The translations under genes and the position numbers were made by a program. Positions 53,570-64,000 of a stretch of 64,000 bases of DNA are shown here, piece after piece. The notes under the pieces are model-generated. The model had not been told where the DNA came from, did not search any database, and saw only the letters and a list, made by a program, of their open reading frames with translations. Source of the DNA: Drosophila persimilis (lineage: Eukaryota > Arthropoda > Insecta > Diptera > Drosophilidae). The stretch lies in the NCBI RefSeq assembly GCF_003286085.1, contig NW_020825289.1:19184001-19248000 (forward strand), given 5' to 3'. Each line of letters opens with the position of its first letter. Position 1 is the first letter of the stretch.

Positions 53570-56500
53570 TCAATTTTGCGGGAACACATCATCGATGGTA
53601 ATGAAAGCATCTTCGCCCAGCGAGTGCTGACCGATCACCTTGATTAGCTCGGATGCATGAGCTACCAGGAACTCCAGCGGGGGACGTTTCTCAAAGTTAA
53701 GGGACTCTGCAAGCGAAAGCGACACAGCAGGGCGTAAGATTGCTGTGGGGAAACGACTGGTGCCAAAGGACTTACCCAATATGGCCGAATTGAGCGTGGT
53801 GGAGACGTTTTCACGTCGCGAGGGGCACAAGAGCCAGCCGAGCGGACTGGACCAGGGGTTTGAGTAGGCAATCAAGCTAAATGCATCCTGCGAAATAAAA
53901 TCGAAATTGGTGTAGAGTGGAAGCGCGAAGGCTGCTTTTAATAATAGGGGCATTTACCTCCAACATTTGACGCTCCTCCTCGGTCATGAGGTTATCCTTT
54001 TCCAGCTGCTGGCCCATGCTGGACAGCTCCTTGCCGAACTCGAGTATCTTCTCGATGACACGACCACAGCTGCGAGATGACGGTGAAACGTCTACATCTG
54101 GGTGCGTTTGGGCAACCTTGATTAGCTTGATTCTCTTTCTGGTTTCTGATTTTTCTATTTCTATACCCATTTCCTCGTCGATGGCATCTAAAGAGTGGCG
54201 CACTCCACTGGCACTGGTGTCGGCATTGGCATTGCCATTGGAGCAGGAGTCGCCGCTGCCGTTAGAGTGGCTCTGGCACGGTTCCATCTCCACATCCATG
54301 CTGTTGGTGTCGTGCTCCGTGCACTTGTTGGAGTTGTCGTCCATGACCATGCTGCAAAAGGTGGTGAGAAAAGCTCTTCAATAAAAACTCCGCCAAACAC
54401 TTTAGTTTACGAACTTTTTCAGATCTTGCTTTTCGCCGCCCTCTAGTTTTATCACAGCTGGAATCGCAGTGTTGTTCTGTTGTGTTGGCTGGTTGCTCTG
54501 GCTGTTGCTGTGGCTGTGGCTGCTGCTGTTGCTCCCCTTGCTGTGTTTGAACGCCTTGGTTGACTGTATCACAGAGGTCTGATTTGTAGGCATGGTCTGC
54601 GTGGTGGCTGTGACCTTATTGTTGCCCGGCTGTTGGGTACAAAGACAAAGGACAATGTGACGTTGATGCCTTTAACCTCTCAGGTCTTCGACTCACCTCG
54701 ATGTCAGCTCCGTTGATCATTTCGATAAACTGACGACACTTCAGGGAGAACCACAAATTCTTGTTGGCCTCGAGCAGGCCGGGATACGAGCGCAGCGTGT
54801 GCTCAATGGCCTGGCTCATTTTGCCGGTCTGTATGAGCTTAATGATCTCTGGAAATATGGAAGATGGAAACAATTAGTTTCCCCCGGTGCTTCAAAGGAA
54901 CTCCACTACTAACTTTGTCGCGTCTTGATGGAGGCCAAGTCCTCGTCGAATGGCTGATTCGTGTAGCCGTTGAAGGCCTCGGCCGTCTTGCTGTAGCCGT
55001 TGTGCACCAGATAGGTGGAGACCAGCCTGCCAATAAAGGTGCAATACGATTAATGCTTGAAACGTGAGTGTTCTGCTGCACCACCCACCGATTCATTAGG
55101 TTCTCCGGCGTTTCCAGCAGATGTGGGTATCTGTCGATCTTGCGCAGAACATTCGCGCGCATCTCCTTCATCATGTCGAGGATTCTGTCGAATTTGAACG
55201 GCTCCTGGCCAAAGTTGGCATCGACCTCCTCACCGGGCGTCTGCAGACCCACTGTCGGATAGAGTTTTGTCTGTGGAAATACGGTTGAATGGAGGTTAGT
55301 CTTGGCAGGAGCGGGTGGACGGGTCGTCGACTACCAACCGGCAAGTCCCTAAATGCGATGCCGAGGTCCACGCCGTTCTTTGTGTAGAAGCAAGTGTTGT
55401 TCACGAAGTTCACGCAGCAGCCGATCACGTCGCCGGTGGTGAAGGTCGGTCCGTAGGTCTGGCCGTTGCCCGAGGAGCTAAACGAATTGCCGTCGTCGCC
55501 ATGGTAACCGTACGACTGTTTGTCCCAACCTACTTGGGTTAAGGGGGGTGCGTTCATTAGGAAGTACGAGGGATTGCCCCTAACTAACCCTGTGGACACA
55601 TACCTGGCAAGCGGTTCATGCGGAACTGCTGGGCAGTCAGGCCGATGCCCATATAGCCGTTGCGGCCCTTCGAGATGATGCGCACCTCGAAGTAGTACAA
55701 CCCACATGAGGATGGGATGGGGTAGGCGGTGCGCACGGAGGCGGCATCACTGTGCTGTTTGCCCACGCCTGCAACGGGAAAGGTTTCGTTCATAAAATCT
55801 ACAATTTACAACATATTCATTTTCCATTTCTGTTTGACGCAGTGGCGCCACCTGTACAACTTTGCTCGTAACTCCCTCAGCTGTTCTGTTAATCAACATT
55901 CTGCGTTAACAGCACAACACTGGCTGTTGCACAGTCACGCGAATGAGCGTGGGAGAAGTGAATGCTGAAAAACAAAAGCCACAGCACAGCTGGTGCGGAA
56001 GAGCGGGACGACTGCAGGCACATCAAAGTGCATTGGGTGTCGTTTCACTCCTCTACTCCTTGGGTGCGACAAATTTTACATATTACAGGACGATGTCCTT
56101 TGACAGATTTCTCACGTGCGAGTGGGATCAGTGGGTCGGGTAGCACTCACCTTTGTAGGTAACGCGCAGATTGTTCTGCGACAGTCCTATCGACAGACAT
56201 TTGTCATGAGGACTCCAGCAGCGCGGCAACGGAGTCTCGGTCTCGTTCACATTGGGATAGAGTAGACGAAGCGGATCCACGCCCTGCTGTGTAGGCGGGT
56301 GACGTCCTCTGCCGGAGCGGGGCGAGCTCTGATTCGAGTTCTTCTGGGGGCAGTTGCCGGGGAACATGTCGTTGGTGAAGCGGCTCCCGTTGTTGCTGTA
56401 AAAATGACGAGTGCGTCTCGCTGCGGCCGCGTTGTTGTTATTGTTGTCGTTCTCCTGATCGTCGAAGGCGTCGTCGGCGGGAGTACCGGGGGCAGAGGGC

Positions 56501-57288
56501 GGGGTACCCAACTGTTGGTTCAGGGAGGCACGGCTCGCACTCTGGCCAGCGGTGGTAGCGGCAGAAGAGTGGGTCGGCAGGACAGCCACCGAGCTCAGCC
56601 GCTGGCTGCCAGCGGATGTCGAGGGGGCCTGGTCGTCGATATCGCGGGGAGCGGAGACAGCGTCGTCGCCCTCGTCGAGGTCGTCGTCGTCGTCCTCGAA
56701 ATCGTCGATGCGCTCCACGGCTTCGTTGGGAATGGCACCGGCGTCAATGGTATCCGCAATCGCGTTGGCGACTATGCCCACTGGCTGCTGCTGCTGCTGC
56801 TGTTGTGGACTTCGCTCTCGCTCTCTCTCCGAATCGGAGTCCCCGTCCTCCAGTAGTGGCTGCTGCTGCTCTGGCTCTATTTCTATTTCTGGATGCTGCT
56901 GCTGCTCGGGCTCGGGCTCGGGCTCTGGCTCCAGTAGTGGCTCTAATGCGGGTTGCGGTGCAGTCTGGTGAAAAGGAGGAGTAGGAGAGTGATGATCATG
57001 CGATGAATGGTCGTGACCTTCGTCATCATCTTCTTCTGTATCAATGTTGAATAAAATGGCTGCACTGAATGACTGGGGATGGGGGACGGACGAGGAGGAG
57101 GAAGGAGAGGAAGATTCACTCATGGGCTCATGGGAGCCTCCGACTGTGGTTGCCGTTGCTGCTGTTGTTTCTACCGCTGCTGCTACTGGTGCGGCTGCTG
57201 CGGCTGCTACTGCGTTCCTGCTGCTCCCACTGCTCGTGCTGCTGCTGTCCGAGGAAAAGTTTGGGTGGTCGTAATGGTCGTTGTCCAT
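53570..57288 (-). CDS. RanBPM: Ran-binding protein in the microtubule-organising centre (RanBP9/10 homologue)
   Basis: Ten coding exons on the minus strand: 56151-57288, 55604-55768, 55339-55529, 55089-55270, 54914-55026, 54697-54848, 54415-54629, 53958-54351, 53776-53887 and 53570-53706. They total 2799 nt, 932 residues. RanBPM is a scaffold subunit of the CTLH (GID-type) ubiquitin ligase. A 380-residue disordered N-terminus (Gln, Glu/Pro and Ser tracts) precedes a SPRY domain (exons 2-3, [20 protein letters not shown] and [10 protein letters not shown]), LisH ([19 protein letters not shown]), CTLH ([20 protein letters not shown]) and a CRA domain. A Ser/Asn-rich insert divides the CRA part. 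The ATG at 57288 is chosen; an upstream TTG in frame is not a start. The end ([12 protein letters not shown]) aligns with where vertebrate RanBP9 stops. Confidence 0.94.
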
Positions 57289-58215
57289 TGTCAACTCAAC
57301 GAACTACTGATCGCGCGGTACTTGAGAGGTACTTGTGGCAGGGCACGGCACGGGAAAGAAGCACAGTTAGAAGAGAACGCTGCGAACACGAACGAAAAAT
57401 CATTTTGAGTGCGGATGGCTTTTCTTTCTTTCTGTTTCTGCGTGTGCTGTGAGAGGATGCTGTGTGTATACGGTGGGGGGTAGGCATGGTGGGAGGAAGG
57501 GCTGACAGGCAGGCAGGCAGCATACATCAACCTCAAATTGCAGTGTCCTTTGTCCGTTACTCCGTCCGTCTCCCTCGCTCGCAGGTTCTCTTTCGTCATT
57601 GCACACTTTGGCTTTGGCCCGCTCGCTCTCTCGCTCGCTCCTCTCTCTTCTCTTCACTTTGCTTCACTGCTGCGACGCAGCTCTGACCCAAAATAACAGC
57701 AACAATTATTGCATCTCCAACCAAACAACAACAACATTTACAGGTTCGACGCGCAGCTGCAGCACCAATAACATGAACAACAACGACAAAAAGGAACAAC
57801 AACTAGAGCAACAGCAACAACAACATCTACATGCACGAGAATTGCAGCCAAGGCAAAAAATCAATACAATAAAAATTAATTTACTTTTCCTGCTCTGCAG
57901 CAGCGTTAGATTAACAACATTTAAACGGAATAAAATGATTTTGCAATGCGTTTTTACGTCGTTCTTTTCGACGTTTTCTTTGTTTTCCCTCTAACCAACG
58001 AGTCACTGTCCACACAAATACACGTACAAATGGAGAAGAAAATTTTGCTGGGGCAATGAATTATTGTGAATTTGCTGATGGATTTGTCTGAATTGCATTC
58101 AATGCCATTGGCCCGAATGTTTCATTTAATGTTCACGAATAGTTAGTTACCTTTCTAGCAGTGGCTACGCACTTTTTAAATTATTTTTTAATTTTGATTT
58201 CAGCTTCGTGTGAAT
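57289..58215 (-). other. RanBPM 5' leader region
   Basis: Noncoding. On the minus strand a donor-like AAAG|GTAACT at 58150-58151 lies about 65 bp downstream of the motif 1 element at 58216. This suggests a short noncoding first exon (about 58205-58151) splicing to the leader before the ATG at 57288. No coding frame stands out. Confidence 0.45.
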
Positions 58216-58263
58216 CAGTGTGACCGCAGATTTTATCGATAAAATATACCGAAATATACCGTC
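58216..58263. promoter_or_regulatory. Motif 1 + DRE + motif 6 core promoter
   Basis: CAGTGTGACCG at 58216-58226 is a perfect reverse motif 1. TATCGATA at 58234-58241 is a perfect DRE. AAATATACCGAA at 58242-58253 is a perfect reverse motif 6, with a second near match at 58252-58263. The orientation of motifs 1 and 6 matches the cluster upstream of the PPIL3 gene and points to the minus strand, so RanBPM is the likely target. Motif identities are established Drosophila elements; the gene assignment is inference. Confidence 0.8.
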
Positions 58264-58913
58264 TCATATTCAAGATATTCCATAAACATGCCAATGGAAA
58301 AAACGAACTTAGCCCCGCTCTATTTAAACAGGTGAACAACTTGAGTTAAACCGGGCATATTTAGTGTTTGCAAGTGTGTTTGTGTGTCAATCCTGTACAT
58401 CCTTTTTACTTGCAATAAAAATCACGATATTTTTTACGGTTTCGTAGAGTGTATTTTAATACGCACTGATCTACACGTTCTCTTCCCATGATCAGAAATA
58501 GTATATATATGGTATAAATACTATCGATTATGGATAGTCGATAGAGCTGCGCGCCAAAATGGATTTGTTTGAAATTTGTGCTACAAGGACTGGGCAGCAG
58601 ATCTGCCAGATTCTCAGAGCCAATACAACACAGGACTGTCAATTGCCTTCAGGGCGGGTCCAGTTTGCAATTCACAGTCCAGTCCGAAGCTCATTCTCGC
58701 TCTGAGCGACGTGACCTTTGGGCCTTCATTCTTTCCCAATTTATATTATGTAGTTATCCATGTTTGCTTACAAGTTTTATACGAATATTATACGCTAAGT
58801 AATCAAAATGGTTCCCTTAAGGACCATACGAATGTTATTTGAATGACTATGTTATACTTTGTATGAGAAGACAAGGAAATCCGTTTACTGATCAAGATAA
58901 AAATCATATGGTT
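58264..58913. other. Spacer with small plus-strand open frames, no gene called
   Basis: ATG in good context at 58559 (GCCAAAATGG) opens only a 48-codon frame. Another ATG at 58288 gives 14 codons ending in a CAG|GTGAAC donor-like site. Neither is recognisable. These could be remnants of a decayed gene. Confidence 0.4.
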
Positions 58914-59375
58914 CTAAGACCATCGGGCTGTGCATAGCCGCGCTTCATAGTTTTTCGGGCAGATCGTAGCCAGCGTATTTAGGGGCACAAACTGTGTATT
59001 GTAGTCTACATAAAAGATATTGTAGTACCGGTCTGATTGCTCGATGATCTGGGCGCGCTAATAGTTCTTATTTCACAATGCTTCCTAGTTCTCGTAAGAG
59101 CGGAGTATCAAACACGGTCTCTGGCCGAGCGTCTGCCACCACCAAGTAATTGGTGGCGCCCTGAGGTGCAAAGTGCTCATGCAAGAAATGACAGTGTCTG
59201 CCTAAGGGGAAACATGAATTGTGTCAAGACTTTTCTTAGAGGTTTGATTGTTTTCTATGCACAGACTTACCCTTGAAGCAGCCGTTGAGTTCCGGATCGT
59301 AGAAATTGTTTAGATCAATTTGCAGACATCGGGCAGACCAATAGGCGCTCGATCCCTTTTAGCTACCTTCGACAT
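58914..59375 (-). pseudogene. Decayed gene with CCCH-like and tudor-like segments
   Basis: On the minus strand an ATG at 59373-59375 is out of frame with a protein-like segment containing Cys-Leu-Gln-Ile-Asp-Leu-Asn-Asn-Phe-Tyr-Asp-Pro-Glu. A canonical 69-bp intron (59202-59270, GTAAGT...CCCCTTAG) follows in good phase. The next segment continues with a Cys-x5-Cys-x3-His pattern (CFKGRHCHFLH), then YLVVADARPETVFDTPLLREL and a TAA. One base of frame later comes RAQIIEQSDRYYNIFYVDYN, resembling a tudor domain (RAxII...VFxVDYGN), to a TAG at 58914-58916. An intact intron combined with two frame breaks indicates a genomic duplicate, not a retrocopy. The family is suggested, not proven. Confidence 0.5.
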
Positions 59376-60081
59376 TTTTATCGAGCAGGTGCTTCACAGT
59401 ACAAATATCATGCAAATCCATTACTTTTCAATCGGTTTAAGCACAATTTAACTCAATTAAACCGTAGTTTAACCGGCAGTAGCTTTCGGGCGACATTTAG
59501 CGCCACATACTGTAAACTATCAGAAATATACCGAAAATACGGCTCAGTATCAAAATATACCGTAAATATACTGATGAATTATTTGTACAATCCATATATG
59601 TATTTCTTGATTTTGATATTCGGTTTATTATTACTAGCTAGATAGTACATTCCGCACTAAACTCATAATTTTATCCGTTAGATGAACAAATTGTCTATAG
59701 ATTGGCTACCTTTAAGAAATCCGTTTTATACAAAAGCTTTAAACAAAAGATGTCAAAGCATAAAACTGAAGAGTCGAACCACAGTCGGACAGAGTACGAT
59801 TAGCCCATGGTCGACCAGTGGTTATTAAAATACTCTCCACGAATATTAGGAAACTTTAAGAACTTTAGCGCAGCTCAGGCGAAATACATCTTGGTAACTT
59901 TTTTTTAAGGAAAGAAAAAGGAATTGGATTTTTTTTCGCAATTTAGCTCAAGGATTTCGCATGTTTAAATGTAGGGGGTTAAGTGTGTTAAGATCAGTTT
60001 TTTCATCGGTTTATCGACACAAGTCGGCATAATTTTAACTAAGTACGGAGTTTTTTAATATTTGAATTGAATTTAGTAAAA
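59376..60081. other. Spacer between the decayed gene and ReepB, with motif 6 cluster
   Basis: AT-rich. A motif 6 cluster occupies 59524-59575 (see the separate entry). The ReepB promoter must lie in the last few hundred bases; no TATA box is seen there. Confidence 0.5.
59524..59575 (-). promoter_or_regulatory. Motif 6 cluster upstream of the decayed gene
   Basis: AAATATACCGAA at 59524-59535 is a perfect reverse motif 6. Near matches AAATATACCGTA and AAATATACTGAT follow within 40 bp. It lies about 150 bp upstream of the ATG of the decayed minus-strand gene, as a promoter should, suggesting that the gene was once expressed. Confidence 0.6.
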
Positions 60082-62146
<2,065 letters not shown>

Positions 62147-62373
62147 GAACAAGGTCTGCCGGCCGGCCACTTCTTCATGCATTTGGTACTCCCGCCTCCA
62201 CGAAGGATTTTTTTAGACAGCACGCAATTAGGGTTTGGTCACGTCGAATTGGTTACGTTTTGCAATAAATTTTAAATCTATCCGTTTGTTGTTGAGGCAT
62301 CCAGTTTTGTCTGTCGCTAACGTAGTTAACCAAGAAGAAATCTCGCTTGTTAAACATAAATCGAAAACAGGGT

Positions 62374-62379
62374 TTTATT
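62374..62379 (-). terminator. Polyadenylation signal of mRpS16
   Basis: TTTATT on the plus strand reads AATAAA on the minus strand, 17 bases beyond the mRpS16 stop. This gives a very short 3'UTR, with the convergent ReepB signal only about 105 bp away. Confidence 0.6.
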
Positions 62380-62395
62380 ATTGATCTAATAATGC

Positions 62396-62869
62396 TCATG
62401 CGGACGCAGAAGCGGATTCGGCCTGGCCCGCTGCTGCTGCCTCCGCCTGCTCTTCGGCCAGCTTCCTACGGTTCCGCCAGGCAGTCATGTAGGTGCGGGG
62501 ATGGATGGGCAGCAGTCCGGCGACGCCCAGCAGCTCTGCAGCCGGGTCGGAGATGTGAGCTCCCTTGCCGAGCCAGAAGCGGATACGTTCCGTGTTGAGC
62601 GCCACCAGGCGCTCGTTGAAGTCGTTGGGCAGGGGATCGTAGGAGCCGACCTGCTCGATCACAGGCTGGTGCTGGTTCTTGCGACGCTGTGGGCACAATT
62701 GTTCTTGTTATTAGACGCCACTGTTACAACATCCCTGGGATAATATCCATACCTCCATGACGACAATGTGGTAGAAGGGCCGGTTAGTGCAGCCCAGACG
62801 CACGAAGCGGATGATCTTGGCCGAGTGCTTGTAGAAGCGGCCGATGCCACTAGCCGGCGACAGGGACAT
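62396..62869 (-). CDS. mRpS16: Mitochondrial small ribosomal subunit protein S16 (bS16m)
   Basis: Two coding exons on the minus strand, 62753-62869 and 62396-62686, total 135 residues. This is a component of the mitoribosome 28S subunit in the matrix. The bS16 fold is clear: IIRFVRLGCTNRPFYHIVVM, then the RRKNQHQPVIEQVGSYDPLP strand-turn segment, RIRFWLGKGAHISDPAAELL, and GLLPIHPRTYM. A lineage-specific Ala/Glu/Ser-rich tail follows. The first intron is 66 bp. The ATG at 62869 is the first in frame and gives a basic start (Ser-Gly-Ile-Gly-Arg-Phe-Tyr-Lys) suited to import. Confidence 0.95.
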
Positions 62870-63939
62870 CCTCAATTATTTATGTTTAATTCAACTTTTT
62901 AACAAATGCAAGGTTATGCTATGCTGCAGCGATGTAATTGCGATGGCTGGGCGATAGTTGTGCGCGCAGCAATCGATAGTATCGACAGCCCCAGCAGTGG
63001 TGGGATTTTTCCTCACTTTTATGCTTCATCCTCTTTGGTTTAAACCTTTTTCTATAAACTATCCAATAAAAAGGATACCACAAAATTAGCCAATCCTGTA
63101 GAAAACAGATTCATCAATCGGATAAAATTATGTGTTCAGGGTTGAGAGTTCTATCTAGCTGGTAATATTCAACCGAATATCAAAATCGAGGAATACTATT
63201 TCCGATCATGGGAAGAGACCTCAGGCACAGGCGAATATATTTTACCGATAAGTCCGATAATACAACCCTGGCACCGTACGCAAGATGGCGACAGGCACGA
63301 ACACTAAGGAATGCTCAGTGGTGTGTCTGTGTCTGTGAAAATAATATTGGAGGAAAAAAGTGTGCGTTATTTTGTTTATAAATTTAATTGCAAAAACTGC
63401 ACATCAGCACACGGCGCGTCCACACACCAACCCAACACACACATAGAAGTGCGGTGCGCCTTATCAATGAACCGAGTCGCAGCCTGAGACCTAGCGCCCT
63501 GGACCGAAAGGCACGCCACCGAAGTGAATTTGTTCGCAAGAACGGAAAAAAATGGCGCCCGCAGCCACAGAAGCAAACCCAAACCCAAAAGCAAAAGCAA
63601 CTTGACTTTCTTTTCGGTCTATAGTTCGTCGCCGTACTCGTCTCGTCTCGTCGTCGACGACGAATTTTCGTCGCAGTGCGATCCCAAGTGAAAAATAATT
63701 AAATTGTTGTGTGTTGTTCTGCACAATACCAACACCATTACCATTACCGTTTGCACTTACTACTACTAGAGGAGGCTAGTATTTTGTACGTGATTTAATA
63801 CCACATATAATACCAGCAACAGAGAAGTGCAATTACATTTGCGTTTGGAAATTTTGCGCTTTTTTCTCTTTCGCCTCCCTCCCTCCACCATACCATCACT
63901 TCCCACTCTTCTCTATCTGCCTCACTTGCTCCATTTACA
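62870..63939 (+). other. Promoter and 5' leader of the last gene
   Basis: An upstream ATG in strong context (CAAGATGGCG, 63284) opens a short frame of about 17 codons ending in TGA, a possible uORF. From about 63300 the sequence has leader character: A-rich, GT/CT runs, and CGTCG repeats at 63627-63680. The mRpS16 promoter is in the first 150 bp. ATCGATA (DRE-like) lies near 62973. Confidence 0.5.
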
Positions 63940-64000
63940 ATGTGCGCCGCCCAGAACCCACAGCCGCCCTTCGGCTACACCTGGGGCTTCGCAGACAACG
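63940..64000 (+). CDS. Start of an unrecognised gene, cut by the window edge
   Basis: ATG at 63940 (context TACAATGTGC) opens Met-Cys-Ala-Ala-Gln-Asn-Pro-Gln-Pro-Pro-Phe-Gly-Tyr-Thr-Trp-Gly-Phe-Ala-Asp-Asn and runs off the window. GC-rich third positions right after the ATG contrast with the AT-rich leader and support real coding. I do not recognise the family from 20 residues. Confidence 0.6.
   Translation, partial: MCAAQNPQPPFGYTWGFADN

Noticed and set aside
56299..56971. Long plus-strand open frames opposite RanBPM exon 1
   Set aside because: They are shadows of the Gln/Ser/Glu-rich RanBPM N-terminus read on the other strand (Val/Gly and Ser/Cys repeats) and have no domain.
58559..58705. 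Plus-strand ATG frame with good start context
   Set aside because: Only 48 codons, no recognisable family, no clear splice continuation; noted as spacer only.
59760..59820. tRNA-like B box (GGTTCGACTC on the minus strand)
   Set aside because: No matching A box, cloverleaf stems or terminator Ts could be built around it.

Overview
The window is eukaryotic, almost certainly Drosophila. It has short GT-AG introns, Drosophila core-promoter elements (Ohler motifs 1 and 6, DRE, TATA/Inr), CAG-rich homopolymer codons, and genes whose products match known fly proteins. The many dispersed CATATGTATGTA-type runs suggest an obscura-group species, but that is inference.

Layout. Positions 1-9000 (+) hold the distal array of alternative terminal exons of the BTB zinc-finger gene lola: five with one or two zinc fingers and two probable finger-less ones. 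All enter in the same splice phase. From 10.5 to 12.6 kb a peflin-like penta-EF-hand gene (-) and translin (+) diverge from a 183-bp spacer. From 17.0 to 20.4 kb is whd, the mitochondrial carnitine palmitoyltransferase I, with a mutually exclusive exon pair next to the catalytic His. A PPIL3-type cyclophilin (-) and Caf1-105, a chromatin assembly subunit (+), diverge from a motif 1/motif 6 promoter at 21.4 kb.

From 28.9 to 49.7 kb (-) lies Galphao with two alternative first coding exons. The mitochondrial P450 Cyp49a1 (+, 34.9-39.5 kb) is nested in its large intron. SDHAF2 (+, 51.3-51.9 kb) converges on RanBPM (-, 53.1-57.3 kb). RanBPM's stop codon (TGA followed by C) is followed by 148 more in-frame codons, a strong readthrough candidate. 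From 58.2 to 59.6 kb there are housekeeping-type promoter motifs and a decayed gene with a tudor-like segment. ReepB (+, 60.1-62.1 kb), with a possible second first exon, converges on mRpS16 (-, 62.4-62.9 kb). The first 20 codons of an unrecognised gene close the window.

Functionally this is a mixed chromosomal segment, not a pathway cluster. It holds large regulated neural/developmental genes (lola, Galphao) with long noncoding introns, interleaved with compact housekeeping genes for mitochondria, chromatin, ER shape and RNA. All exon coordinates were read by hand from splice consensus and frame continuity; no alignment was run.
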